64,000 nucleotides of DNA from Nostoc sp. UHCC 0870 (lineage in GTDB: Bacteria > Cyanobacteriota > Cyanobacteriia > Cyanobacteriales > Nostocaceae). The position numbers were made by a program, and so were the translations under genes. Below the pieces are notes generated by a model. That model saw only the letters and a list, made by a program, of their open reading frames with translations, made no database searches and was not told the DNA's origin. This document shows positions 45,494-55,976 of this stretch, piece by piece. Each line of letters begins with the position of its first letter. The stretch's first letter is position 1. Location of the stretch: contig NZ_CP091913.1 in assembly GCF_022063185.1 (NCBI RefSeq), positions 4,999,141 through 5,063,140 on the forward strand, given 5' to 3'.

Positions 45494-46579
45494 TCAGTTA
45501 GTACGGATTCTTTGCCAGACGGTAAAAGCAAGCAGGAGGACGATGCTGCTGCTAGTGGTAATCATTACAGCCAAGCTCATACCTTGGATTCTCATTGCTA
45601 GCAAGTTGCACAATAAGGTGATTAACCACAGAGTAAATGCAGCTCGACGTTGGGAGAATCCCCAAGCGAGTAATCTGTGATGTAGGTGGTCTTTACCGGG
45701 GGTACTGAGGGGATTTTTGCCTGCTAATAACCGACGGATAAATACTTGCGTTGTGTCTAACACTGGCAACAACAGGAATAAAATTGAGGGGCCAAGGGCA
45801 TATATTGTATTACGCTGTAAGTTACCTAAAATACTGGTTGCTGCCAATACATAACCAAAAAAGTATGCCCCAGCATCGCCCATAATGATCCTTGACGGGT
45901 GGAAGTTATGGCGCAAAAAGCCTAAAGCTGCACCACCCAAAGCCGCTAAAACTAAGGTGGATGCTGCACGATTGGGAAATTGGGCGCAAACCCCTAGTAA
46001 GCTCATGGCAGTGATAAAACTGATTCCTCCTGCCAAACCATCCATACCATCCATCAAGTTGACAGCGTTGGTAATACCGACAATCCACAGCACTGTCAAC
46101 AACATTGAAAAAATAGAGTCAATTGGCGTACCTAGAGGAACATCAACGCTAATACCATTGGCAAAAAGTAATAATGCCGTGATAATTTGCGCCCACAAGC
46201 GCACAGAGGGGGGTAATCCGAACTGATCGTCAATAAAGCCGACCAAGACTAGAATTGAACCTCCCAGTAAAATAGTCAATACCTGAGCTAATACATTTTG
46301 TAGTTCAATGGGTCGTAAAAGGATAGCTAATACCAATGCGGCAATTACTCCCGCATAAATAGCTAAACCTCCTGCATTTGGCAATGGTTCTCGGTTGAGT
46401 CTTCGCGCATTTGGTTGGTCAGCCCAACCCACCCGCAAAGCAAATTTACGTACTGTGGGAATTAAACGCCAAGTTACCAACCAGGCCAATATAAACGTAA
46501 ACACTACTGCCAACCAGCCGGTGCCGCTAGGGTTAGCAATGCCAATAGACCTAAGGGAGTTATCGAAGTTCAGATTCAT
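45494..46579 (-). CDS. Undecaprenyl-phosphate sugar-1-phosphate transferase (WecA/MraY family)
   Basis: 361 residues with about 10-11 membrane helices. Catalytic Asp pairs are D117-D118 in GFIDDQFG, plus NLMDGMDGLAG at 174-183, and a C-terminal cytoplasmic loop with GKDHLHHRLL, typical of WecA/TagO-like members. It transfers GlcNAc-1-P or a similar sugar to the lipid carrier to start a surface polysaccharide. The DHLHHRL motif argues against MraY itself. ATG 46,579 has GGGAG upstream. Confidence 0.88.
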   Translation of the reverse strand: MNLNFDNSLRSIGIANPSGTGWLAVVFTFILAWLVTWRLIPTVRKFALRVGWADQPNARRLNREPLPNAGGLAIYAGVIAALVLAILLRPIELQNVLAQVLTILLGGSILVLVGFIDDQFGLPPSVRLWAQIITALLLFANGISVDVPLGTPIDSIFSMLLTVLWIVGITNAVNLMDGMDGLAGGISFITAMSLLGVCAQFPNRAASTLVLAALGGAALGFLRHNFHPSRIIMGDAGAYFFGYVLAATSILGNLQRNTIYALGPSILFLLLPVLDTTQVFIRRLLAGKNPLSTPGKDHLHHRLLAWGFSQRRAAFTLWLITLLCNLLAMRIQGMSLAVMITTSSSIVLLLAFTVWQRIRTN

Positions 46580-46678
46580 CTCCCGATTTAACCATCACTG
46601 CCAGTATCCTACATGAGCATCAAGTGTATATTAATCAATTTTTTTGATTTTCAGATGTGATCTCAAAGGGTTGGGTAC

Positions 46679-46705
46679 TTAGCACTCTGAACCAGTGAGT
46701 GCTAA
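46679..46705. promoter_or_regulatory. CIRCE operator of groEL (HrcA site)
   Basis: TTAGCACTC, nine bases, GAGTGCTAA: a perfect match to the HrcA-binding CIRCE consensus. It ends 32 bp before the groEL start codon, so HrcA would block initiation or elongation under non-stress conditions. Confidence 0.95.
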
Positions 46706-46737
46706 ATTGTCTAATGGAAACGCTAGAGAAAGGGAAC

Positions 46738-48411
<1,674 letters not shown>

Positions 48412-48464
48412 GGAACAGGGAACAGGTGACAGGGAACAGGGTGTTTATAAGGTGTAGGTTGAAA

Positions 48465-48932
48465 ACCCCGGAGAGAGAGCAACGTAGTTGCAATTTTCGT
48501 GCTTTAGACCGGGGATGAAAACCACTCTGGCAGGGTTTACCCTGGCGTGATGCAATATGGTAAAATTGAGAACGTGGAGGGGTAATCAACCACATTAAAA
48601 ACCCTACACTGCTTAACAGCAATCTGTACCTCGACAATTGAAGATATGGGTTCTATTCCATAGTTCTAGTTTCTTGCCCAGGAATAGGTAAAATCTTCAT
48701 GGGAACTAGACGATACAGAATTAAAGCCTCGACTACGCTCGGCTTTAACCCTGAGCGCAGCCGAAGGGTTCAACTCAAAACAAATTCTTGGAGCAATCCA
48801 ACTACGGTAGGGCATACCGAAAGTTAACGCTTGGGGAGAGAACCACCTCTGGGTTAGATACCGCAAGGGGTCTAATCTAAGTGGACTCGTAGAACCAAGA
48901 ATCTCCGTGTCTTTAGACCGGAGAGTGTCAAT
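48465..48932 (+). mobile_element. IS200/IS605-like (TnpB-type) remnant with structured ends
   Basis: The left end has CCCCGG ... GTGCTTTAGACCGGGGATG enclosing a GCAACGTAGTTGC hairpin (48,466-48,515). The right end is AAGAATCTCCGTG, TCTTTAGACCGGAGAGTGTC (48,896-48,929), the form of hairpin that closes IS605/TnpB elements and the 3' end of their guide-type RNA. Between them about 380 bp hold several hairpins but no tnpA or tnpB ORF. It is probably an internally deleted copy that kept the RNA-like 3' part. The call is from pattern memory, not from a search. Confidence 0.45.
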
Positions 48933-48977
48933 ACTCTGTCACCTGTCACCTATCACCTGTCACCTATCCCAAAACTT

Positions 48978-50122
48978 TAGACATCTCCGAAAACAGTCAA
49001 AGCCTTTGTTTGGCTAGGCTGTAGCCACTAAATGCAATCATCTTAAATTAGCTATTCTGTACGATGAAATAAGACTTTGAGATATTTGCTGTTGATAATT
49101 AGGCAAAAATATCTAGTTATATGCGATAATTTTAACCTGATGATATAGCTGATATTTCTAATGGTAATATTAGCCCTCGAATCCGTAACCTTACTAGCCC
49201 ACAAATCGTCAAAATTACTTGCTTATATTTGCGGGTATTTAACCTAAATCTCTCTTGGACAACTCGAAAGATTTTGACTGACCGTATTCGATGTTCAACA
49301 AAGATTCGTTTAGATGAAAATATTTTGTTCTGTTCTTTCTGTTCAGTTGTTAGTTCTTGATTTCTTGGTTTCTTAATTGGAGTTGTAATTAAATCTTCTC
49401 CAAGATATGCCTTATCTCCTTTAAATCTTTGTTTGGCATCAAACTCTGAACGATATTCTCGGAACAAAGTTATATCGCTTTTTGGACCAGGTTCACCTGC
49501 CACAACATCAACGATATCACTAGCATCAGGTAAAATAATCATTTGAGTTTTAAATGTATGATTACTCTTCTTACCTGAAAAATATTTCTTTTGTTCATCA
49601 TTGTCTCTAGGTCTTTCTCTGACTTGTTCATAGCTATCTACTATTAATTCATATTCTGTGAGCATTTCTTTTACTACTTCATAGTCAGAAGCGTTTTTTT
49701 TTACTTGTTCAAGCAAACTTGATGGCAGTAATTCTCGCAAGTTAGGCAACCAATAGTTAAACGTATCGTTGGCTGTAGACTCACTTACTTCAAACTGAAT
49801 ACCTAGAAGTTGAAAGGTTGTCAGATGTCGGAGATACACTAAAGTTAAAATGATTTGTTCAGAAATAGATAATTTTGGTTTCCGACCTCCTCCACCAGCA
49901 ATAATTCTCACTTTCTTAGATTCCAGTAAAGCTTTTTTTTCATGATATAATCTTTCCCCATTTATGATTAATTGTTGTAACTGTTCATATTCCAGACCTA
50001 TTAACCTTTGGGTTTGTTTAGGATTCTCTTCAATGTAATTCAGTATATTGCTCATGCTTCTGTGTCAAAATAACGCTTTAATGTTCTTTTATCACAGAAT
50101 AATACTATTTTGGAGATGTCTA
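48978..50122 (-). mobile_element. IS5-type insertion sequence
   Basis: About 1,145 bp. The ends TAGACATCTCCGAAA (48,978) and TTTTGGAGATGTCTA (to 50,122) are inverted repeats with one mismatch, enclosing one transposase gene. A short target duplication (TT or TTA) is possible but not clear. It lies between groEL and the heme oxygenase gene and looks intact. Confidence 0.85.
49132..50055 (-). CDS. IS5-type DDE transposase
   Basis: 307 residues. It has an N-terminal helix-turn-helix-type region (GRKPKLSISEQIILTLVYLRHLTTFQLLG) and a DDE domain with Asp in ELIVDSYEQ, Asp in RFKGDKAYLG and Glu in IFVEHRIRSVK, as in the DDE_4/HARBI-like branch. The three catalytic residues and the full length suggest it is active. 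It is framed by the terminal inverted repeats of the element and ATG 50,055 is close to the right end. Confidence 0.88.
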   Translation of the reverse strand: MSNILNYIEENPKQTQRLIGLEYEQLQQLIINGERLYHEKKALLESKKVRIIAGGGGRKPKLSISEQIILTLVYLRHLTTFQLLGIQFEVSESTANDTFNYWLPNLRELLPSSLLEQVKKNASDYEVVKEMLTEYELIVDSYEQVRERPRDNDEQKKYFSGKKSNHTFKTQMIILPDASDIVDVVAGEPGPKSDITLFREYRSEFDAKQRFKGDKAYLGEDLITTPIKKPRNQELTTEQKEQNKIFSSKRIFVEHRIRSVKIFRVVQERFRLNTRKYKQVILTICGLVRLRIRGLILPLEISAISSG

Positions 50123-50185
50123 TTAGGGGCAACTTCCCCACGATCGCCTGCTGAAAGCAGATGAACCTAGGGAAGCTGCCCCTAA
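50123..50185. repeat. Imperfect palindrome adjoining the IS right end
   Basis: TTAGGGGCAACTTCCC (50,123-50,138) and GGGAAGCTGCCCCTAA (50,170-50,185) pair with one mismatch; an inner CTGCTGAAAGCAG hairpin lies between. It may be the terminator of the heme oxygenase gene or a dispersed palindrome, and the IS is inserted exactly at its edge. Confidence 0.6.
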
Positions 50186-50271
50186 ATTTTACTTAAACTT
50201 ACTTTACAAAAATTTACCTTTACCAACTCTCCAAAATTCAGCTGTGCTTAATTTTGAACTTTGAATTGGTT

Positions 50272-50988
50272 TTACTCAGCAGTCGCCAGTTCAGTGTTGC
50301 CGCGTGTGCGTTTGCGAGTCAAGGTGTTGAACAACATCACGCCAATTGCTTTGATTAAGTTACCCTCTAATTCTTGGAACATCTTCATGTTCATACCGAA
50401 AGCGGCGTTCGCTTCATCGACAATGCGATCGCCTGCGGCATCATCTAGAGGTAGTTCATCCAAAGTTTGACGATATTGAGTTTTAAATGCCTTCTCGTCG
50501 CTAATTTCTGCAAACTCATAGAAGGCTGTGCCTTCGCCATCACCAAGGTTCATCGCTGTCACAGCAATGTTTTTCAGAATTTGCCCCCCAGACAAGTCAC
50601 CCAAGTAACGGGTGTAAGAATGGGCAATTAATAATTCTGGTTCAGTGGCGGAGATTTCCCGAATGCGTTTTACATAAGCTTCCCCGGCTGGAGATAACTG
50701 GATTTGTTCGCGCCAGTTACTACCATAGTAATAATTCAGGTCTTGCTCTAAAGTATGCTTACGGTTCAGTTGGGGAAAGTTAATTTTAGAAATTATCGGA
50801 TGCTGGCGGTGCTTTTCCATCTCCTCTTCCATCGCCGAGTAGATGTAATAAAAGTTAGCCACTAACTTCCGGTAAGAGCTTTTTTCTACCACTCCTTTTA
50901 AAAAGCACTTGACAAAACCCACATTTTCTGCCATTGTGTGAGCTTTTTTTGTACCAACACGCAGTTTGTTTGCTAAATTGCTGCTCAT
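50272..50988 (-). CDS. ho1: Heme oxygenase
   Basis: 238 residues from ATG 50,988 (MSSNLANKLRVGTKKAHTMA). The heme-ligand His is in KKAHTMAENV; the distal helix carries YTRYLGDLSGGQILKNIA. It converts heme to biliverdin, CO and iron with ferredoxin, the first step to phycobilin pigments. A start six codons upstream (51,006) is possible but the MSS start matches the family. Standing alone, it has no neighbouring bilin reductase. Confidence 0.95.
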   Translation of the reverse strand: MSSNLANKLRVGTKKAHTMAENVGFVKCFLKGVVEKSSYRKLVANFYYIYSAMEEEMEKHRQHPIISKINFPQLNRKHTLEQDLNYYYGSNWREQIQLSPAGEAYVKRIREISATEPELLIAHSYTRYLGDLSGGQILKNIAVTAMNLGDGEGTAFYEFAEISDEKAFKTQYRQTLDELPLDDAAGDRIVDEANAAFGMNMKMFQELEGNLIKAIGVMLFNTLTRKRTRGNTELATAE

Positions 50989-51191
50989 ATTTATTAAATT
51001 TCTCAACTTTAAAGGGACAACTGCCGGAGTTGCGAATTACAAACGGCTAAAAAATGCCATTAAAAAGTTAGATTAGAACTATTTGATGAGAATTTATATT
51101 AAAATTTTTTAAGCAATAAAAATATTGTAGTGAGTGCTGTTAGCGGTAGTGCGGCATTTAGCCGTTGCTAAGTTGCACCAAATAAATGATG
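50989..51191. other. Upstream region of ho1
   Basis: About 200 bp, AT-rich (TTTAAGCAATAAAAATATTG), where the ho1 promoter must lie. No repeat or RNA gene was identified here; dispersed hairpins follow from 51,192. Confidence 0.4.
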
Positions 51192-51217
51192 TAGAGACGT
51201 TGTATGCAACGTCTCTA
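51192..51217. repeat. TAGAGACGTTG/CAACGTCTCTA hairpin
   Basis: A perfect 11-bp inverted repeat with a 4-nt loop, the common cyanobacterial GTAGAGACG-type dispersed palindrome. A related but diverged hairpin separates prmA and trxA. Confidence 0.7.
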
Positions 51218-51272
51218 AAGTCCAGAATAAAGCGTATCTTTAGTCCTCATAGCAAGAAATTAGCTCAAAATC

Positions 51273-51303
51273 AAAAACCCAGGCTTCATGAGACTGGGTT
51301 TCT
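51273..51303 (-). terminator. Terminator of the secreted small protein gene
   Basis: On the minus strand AGAAACCCAG...CTGGGTTTTTGATTTTG: an 8-bp stem running into a T-rich tail, 33 bp after the stop codon. Confidence 0.65.
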
Positions 51304-51335
51304 AAAATCATATATTTTAAAATTTATAGCTGATG

Positions 51336-51716
51336 TTAGACATCACCGCAATAATTTGTACCAATCAATCGATTATTTTTGTAGACTAAAACTTTGCCAT
51401 AACCTTGATCTTGAACAGCAGCATAAAGAAAATTGGCATTTCTAAATCTGTAAACTACCTCGCCATTTTGATTACGTCTAACTGTTCCACCATTGAGCAA
51501 AAGATTGGGACGGTTGAGGGTAGTGGGAATATTGTATGCTGCATAACGTAATCCGCCATTATTGAGGCGAGAAACTTCAACATATACATTTTTAGCACTA
51601 CAGCTAAATACTCTTGTATTAGCTAGTGCAGAGGTAGAAAATCCGAGGGTAGCAGTTAATATTGAAATTGTTCCTGTAGCTGTAGCTAAGATAGCTGAAA
51701 TAGTTTTTGTGTTCAT
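51336..51716 (-). CDS. Small secreted protein of unknown function
   Basis: 126 residues. A clear signal peptide (MNTKTISAILATATGTISIL, cleavage expected after STSALA near residue 32). The mature part of about 94 residues has two Cys, one near each end (VFSCSAK and TNYCGDV), which could form a disulfide, and an Asn/Arg/Tyr-rich beta-like middle. No family is recognised. It stands alone with its own terminator. Confidence 0.6.
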   Translation of the reverse strand: MNTKTISAILATATGTISILTATLGFSTSALANTRVFSCSAKNVYVEVSRLNNGGLRYAAYNIPTTLNRPNLLLNGGTVRRNQNGEVVYRFRNANFLYAAVQDQGYGKVLVYKNNRLIGTNYCGDV

Positions 51717-51815
51717 ATGAGTAATTCCTAAAAGCTTGTATGCTTTAGATACAAAATCAGATTTTCACTTTTCGGATTTTCAGAAAAAAAACTAAAGCCA
51801 TCTGATTTGACTCAG

Positions 51816-51846
51816 AACCCCGCCTTCTTCATAAAGAAGCGGTTTT
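51816..51846. terminator. Candidate hairpin after DUF3598 gene
   Basis: AACCCCGCCTTCTT and AAGAAGCGGTTTT can pair imperfectly. It lies 30 bp past the DUF3598 gene stop. The T-rich side points to the plus strand, so its use as terminator for the minus-strand gene is uncertain. Confidence 0.35.
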
Positions 51847-51875
51847 ATTGACTTTCATTCAATAATTGAGGATGG

Positions 51876-52694
51876 CTATTTAGTTTTTACTCGCTGTTCC
51901 GTAACTAAAGTTAAGCTTACCCATTCACCCTTATCGTTATAGCAGCGAACCATGCGCTGACGTAAATTGGACTGAATTAACCAACCCACTTCCAAAATTA
52001 ACCCTTGGTGTACCTGCATTTTGAGGGGAGAAGTTGCAGAAGCACCATTAGGTAATAGTAAAACTTGTACCTGTTTTTGTGGATCTTGGTCAAAGAGGAT
52101 GATAGAACCTTTAATAGTCCCTGTTGAGGTAATTGTATAATTACCAAAACTCAGGCTTTGAATTAATCGCCCATAATCGTCAAGTTGCAACTTGAGATTT
52201 GTAGAGACAGTATTAGGGGAACTCCCATCAGGATATATTGTGGTAGCCTCACCTTGCCACTCCCCCAATAAGTCATCTATTTGCAAGGGTGGATTTTCTA
52301 CTGGTTCACTACCAGCTAAATGTTCACGAATGAGAACAAGTTTATCTAGTTGACTATCTTTATCGAATAACTGAACTAGACGTAAGCGACGATTTTCATA
52401 GATTAATCCTAATTCTGCGCCAAACTCACCGAATGGTGCAAGCTGAAGTGTACCTTGGGAAAATGCTCCATTAGGGAAAAATAGTGTACTTTGGGACAAG
52501 GAACTGTATTCTAAAACTAAATCTGCTTGTCCTTGACGACGAACAACCTGATTAATAGTTTGGTTATTGTTCACACCTTCTAAGGAAACTACACTTTTGA
52601 TATCTTCTAAAAGTTCCCCTTGGGGTGAGACGCGAGTAAATGAACCTTGCCATTCACCGAGATTTTTTAATAAATATTCCCATTGAGAGTTCAT
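51876..52694 (-). CDS. DUF3598-type lipocalin-like protein
   Basis: 272 residues in two related halves, each starting with a WQGSFTRVSPQGE or WQGEATTIYPDGS strand, as in two-domain calycin-like DUF3598 proteins of cyanobacteria. The family fold is related to phycobilin lyases of the CpcS/CpcT type, but no bilin-binding residue can be singled out here. Cytoplasmic; function unknown. It is on the same strand as, and about 105 bp downstream of, the ABC permease gene. Confidence 0.7.
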   Translation of the reverse strand: MNSQWEYLLKNLGEWQGSFTRVSPQGELLEDIKSVVSLEGVNNNQTINQVVRRQGQADLVLEYSSLSQSTLFFPNGAFSQGTLQLAPFGEFGAELGLIYENRRLRLVQLFDKDSQLDKLVLIREHLAGSEPVENPPLQIDDLLGEWQGEATTIYPDGSSPNTVSTNLKLQLDDYGRLIQSLSFGNYTITSTGTIKGSIILFDQDPQKQVQVLLLPNGASATSPLKMQVHQGLILEVGWLIQSNLRQRMVRCYNDKGEWVSLTLVTEQRVKTK

Positions 52695-52799
52695 ATAGGA
52701 CTCATACCCAAACTATGTTAAGTCATGTAAAAATGTATGATTCAGTTCGTAGTAAGGACTTTAGTCCTGCTTTGTTCGCGGAGCGAACACTACAAACCT

Positions 52800-53825
52800 T
52801 TAATAACGAATTCGTGGGTCAACATAAGCGTTGAGAATATCAATCAAAATACTTGCCCCTACAACGATCGCACCAAAAAATACTAATACACCCTGCACTG
52901 TGGGATAATCGCGATCGGAAATGGCTTGATATAGCCTATTTGCCAACCCCGGCCAAGAAAATGTCACCTCAGTTAAAATTGCTCCCCCCAGTAACGAAGC
53001 AAAGGTTAAACCCAAAACAGTAATCACTGGAATCAAAGCATTTTTCAAAGCATGGGACACTAAAATTTTGTTTTCAGAAATACCTCTAGCCCTAGCAGCT
53101 TCTACATAATCAGCGCGGAGAGTTTGTTTTAAGTTTACGCGGACAATTCTTTCAAAAATACCACTCAGCAAAATTCCTAACGTGAGACTAGGAAGAGCTA
53201 AATGGTGTAAAGCCGCGAAAAACTGGCTAAAGTTACCCGCTAATAAGCTATCAATGGTATATAACCCAGTAATTGGCGATGGCGCAGGAAGATTAGGCGG
53301 AAAACGATTGGAATTGGGAAACCAACCCAATTGAACAGAAAAAATCAACTGTAACAGCATACCTGCCCAAAACATCGGTAGAGCATAGGTGATAATGCCA
53401 AATAACCGTCCCCCAATATCAAAACCTGTTCCAGGACGAGAGGCTGACAGTGTACCAACTAGAATACCGACAATGAGAGCCACCGTCATACTAGATATTG
53501 CTAACTCTACAGTTGCAGGAAAATGTTGTCCGATAATATTCCAAACCTGCTGTCCCCTGCTTGTCAAAGATGTACCTAAATCAAACTGGAGCAAATGACC
53601 TAAGTAATTAAGATACTGTAGCCACAAAGGTAAATCTAAACCTAATTGTCGTCTTAATTCTTCCTTAGCAGCTTCCGGCGCACGTCCACCCAGAATCGCA
53701 TCTGCTGGATCTCCTGGTGTAGCTCGTAGTAATAAAAATACAATGGTAATGATAGTTAATAGCTGCAATGGTGCTAACAGCAACCGAGAAACAATGTAAT
53801 ATTGTAGAGCTTTTGATCGAGACAT
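52800..53825 (-). CDS. Peptide/nickel-type ABC transporter permease (DppB-like)
   Basis: 341 residues with about six membrane helices. The family signature is in RATPGDPADAILGGRAPEAAKEELRRQLGL (N-terminal) and the EAA loop YVEAARARGISENKILVSHALKNALIPVIT, which contacts the ATPase. It imports oligopeptides or similar compounds with a partner permease and ATPases. Only this one permease lies here, next to a family-5 binding protein; the second permease and ATPases must be elsewhere. Confidence 0.9.
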   Translation of the reverse strand: MSRSKALQYYIVSRLLLAPLQLLTIITIVFLLLRATPGDPADAILGGRAPEAAKEELRRQLGLDLPLWLQYLNYLGHLLQFDLGTSLTSRGQQVWNIIGQHFPATVELAISSMTVALIVGILVGTLSASRPGTGFDIGGRLFGIITYALPMFWAGMLLQLIFSVQLGWFPNSNRFPPNLPAPSPITGLYTIDSLLAGNFSQFFAALHHLALPSLTLGILLSGIFERIVRVNLKQTLRADYVEAARARGISENKILVSHALKNALIPVITVLGLTFASLLGGAILTEVTFSWPGLANRLYQAISDRDYPTVQGVLVFFGAIVVGASILIDILNAYVDPRIRY

Positions 53826-53828
53826 ATT

Positions 53829-53980
53829 ATCAATTCAAAATTCAAAATGACGCTCGTGGACTCGCTAACGCTGCGCTAACAAAATTCAAAATGAAAGAAA
53901 TCAATTATGGAAAATAGGTAATTCATAATTACGAATTACGTTAGCGTAGCGGGGCGTAGCCCATTACGAATTACGAATTA
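53829..53980. repeat. Dispersed repeats between binding protein and permease genes
   Basis: ATTCAAAATGACGCTCG and GACTCGCTAACGCTGCGCTAAC (reverse complement of the 31,735 repeat, first part), then AATTACGAATTAC heptads to 53,980 with an inner CGTTAGCGTAGCGGGGCGTAG segment. These separate the two transport genes. Confidence 0.65.
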
Positions 53981-53988
53981 CCTAATAA

Positions 53989-55641
53989 CTATTTTTTGAT
54001 GGTTCTATAAATCAAATTCTGAGTAGGATCTAGATTGACATTAGTTACACCTTTTTGAGCAAATACATAATCTTTGTTTTGCCATAAAGGAATGTAAGGT
54101 ACATCATTAACTACTTGGTCTTGGATTTGGGCAAAAATTTTCTGCCGTGCTTCTGGATTTTGTTCTTTACGTTGCTCATCAATCAATGTATTCAGAGTTT
54201 CGCTATAGTAAAACGAACCCTGAGTTTGACTACCACCATCTTCACAGCCTTTAGCCTCTGAACCTTTTTGACAAGCTAAAAATGGCTGTACGTAGTTATC
54301 TGGATCTAGAAAGTCTGGATACCAATCAAGCAAAGCGGCGGGATATAAACCTTTAGAAATGTCTTTAAAAAAAGTTGCCCCTTCTACTGTGTTGACTTCT
54401 AGTTGTACTATGCCATCCATTTTGGTATCAGCCAGAGATTTTAGTGTTTGTGCAGCCAAACTGCGAGTTGGGGAACTAGAAGGATACCAAACTGGAATTT
54501 TGACAGGATTTTCTTTTGAGTAGCCAGCAGCCGTTAACAATTGTTTGGCTTTTTCAAAGTTACCATCGCCATATTTATCTTTAAACAATGGCTGGGAAAC
54601 ATTGAATGTAGTAGGAATCATGCTGTAAAGCGGATCAGCTTGACCGTATAAAACCCGCTCATTTAATAGTGGACGGTCAATTATAGCAGCGATCGCCTGT
54701 CTAACTTCTGGTTTATCTAGTGGTTTCTGATTGCGATTCAAAACCATATAACTAACTACGCTACCCTGAGCCGTAATCGCTTGCCAATCTCCTTTTTTAG
54801 CACCAGCCTCTAAGCTGCGAATTTGATCTGGTTGTAATGATAAATAAGCGACATCTACAGCACCTGTACGGAAGGCGTTAAACAAGTTAACAGGACTGGT
54901 CTGGATTTGAACGTTAATCCCTTGATTTCCTGGCTTTTCGCCCCAATACTTATCAAATACATCCAGTCGCAGTGAATCTGTTCCATACTGCGCCATTTTA
55001 TAAGGGCCAGTCCCCACAAAAATATCTGGTTTAAATTTCCCCGCACCAATTTCATAAGCACTTGGCGAAACCGCACATACCCCAGAAAACGCCAGTAGGG
55101 AAGGAAAGGCTGCAAAAGGTTTTTTCAGCTTCAGTGTCAACTCATTATCCCCTGTGGCGGTTACAGAGTCTACTGTATCTGATAGCAAGAAAGAAGGTTT
55201 ACCCTTATTTTCAATAAATCGCTTGATACTAAACTCCATCGCTTTGGCGTTAAAGGGTGTGCCATCATGAAACACAACTCCTTGACGCAGAGGAATAGTA
55301 TAAGTTAGACCATCAGCACTGACTGTTGGTAAAGCTGTCGCCAGTTGTGGCTTAATTTCCGTATTCCCTGGTTCGTAAGTATAGAGGCGATCGCTCATAT
55401 TAAATACTAAACCCAAGGAGGCTAACTCATAGGCATCGGCTGGATCTAAGGTTCTTGGCTTGGCTGTTGTACCTATCGTAATCCGACCATCCCCAGCCGT
55501 TGTATTACCCGCAGTAGTAGAGGTATTATTTGCCTGTTGAGAGGGTGTACAGGCGATCGCTAAAAGTAAGCATAAACAAAACAAAGATAGAAATTTCGTC
55601 ACCCGTCCCCATCTTCGCCCTAATATTGAAAACTCAGTCAT
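53989..55641 (-). CDS. Family-5 ABC substrate-binding lipoprotein (peptide-type)
   Basis: 550 residues. The signal peptide ends in lipobox LAIAC (Cys ~31), followed by a Thr/Asn linker and the domain start ITIGTTAKPRTLDPADAYEL. VVFHDGTPFNAKAMEFSIKRF is the family-5 signature region. It should bind peptides or similar ligands in the periplasm for the permease encoded downstream on the same strand, 163 bp apart across repeats. Ligand unknown. Confidence 0.9.
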   Translation of the reverse strand: MTEFSILGRRWGRVTKFLSLFCLCLLLAIACTPSQQANNTSTTAGNTTAGDGRITIGTTAKPRTLDPADAYELASLGLVFNMSDRLYTYEPGNTEIKPQLATALPTVSADGLTYTIPLRQGVVFHDGTPFNAKAMEFSIKRFIENKGKPSFLLSDTVDSVTATGDNELTLKLKKPFAAFPSLLAFSGVCAVSPSAYEIGAGKFKPDIFVGTGPYKMAQYGTDSLRLDVFDKYWGEKPGNQGINVQIQTSPVNLFNAFRTGAVDVAYLSLQPDQIRSLEAGAKKGDWQAITAQGSVVSYMVLNRNQKPLDKPEVRQAIAAIIDRPLLNERVLYGQADPLYSMIPTTFNVSQPLFKDKYGDGNFEKAKQLLTAAGYSKENPVKIPVWYPSSSPTRSLAAQTLKSLADTKMDGIVQLEVNTVEGATFFKDISKGLYPAALLDWYPDFLDPDNYVQPFLACQKGSEAKGCEDGGSQTQGSFYYSETLNTLIDEQRKEQNPEARQKIFAQIQDQVVNDVPYIPLWQNKDYVFAQKGVTNVNLDPTQNLIYRTIKK

Positions 55642-55840
55642 AGCATTTCAGATGTGTCAAATTAGCCAGTAATCATACTATATGTGTGGCAATAGTCACC
55701 AACTTTTTACCTGGAACAGCACAAGAATTAAAGTGCAGCTAAGTACCAGTTGTCTAATATAGCAATCCTAAAGGATTCATGAGAGCCAAAAAACTGAGGT
55801 GGGGAATGAAGTCAGTTTTTATCTGCGGTTAATTTTGTCT
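55642..55840. other. Upstream region of the binding protein gene
   Basis: About 200 bp with no ORF. It holds the promoter for the minus-strand binding protein gene and includes GTGTCAAATTAGCC and ATATGTGTGGCAATAG near the start. No clear site identified. Confidence 0.35.
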
Positions 55841-55976
55841 TCTTTTACTTCACGAATGAGTGAATCATTATATACCGTTTCCTAATCACATAAGGTATAT
55901 CATAGCCCCCTCCTTGCCTGCGGGGAGGGGGTTGGGGGTGGGGTTCTTTTACCTCACGAATGCGTGAATCATTATA
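55841..55976. mobile_element. MITE-like family B copy 5 flanked by 32-bp direct repeats
   Basis: The core (TATACCGTTTCCTAATCACA, GGTATATCATAG, C/G hairpin, GGGGTTCTTTTAC) lies between two direct repeats TCTTTTACTTCACGAATGAG and TCTTTTACCTCACGAATGCG, each continuing TGAATCATTATA (55,841-55,872 and 55,945-55,976; 2 mismatches in 32). The right end of the element is missing or replaced by the second repeat. Confidence 0.7.

Noticed and set aside
46699..46737. GTG start for groEL inside the CIRCE element
   Set aside because: It would add 13 residues absent from the chaperonin family, and MAKIISF has its own ribosome site.
48666..48866. Minus-strand frame of 66 codons in the IS605-like remnant
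   Set aside because: No ribosome site or family motif; it lies across dispersed repeat pieces (CTCGACTACGCTCGG ... GCGCAGCCGAAGG).
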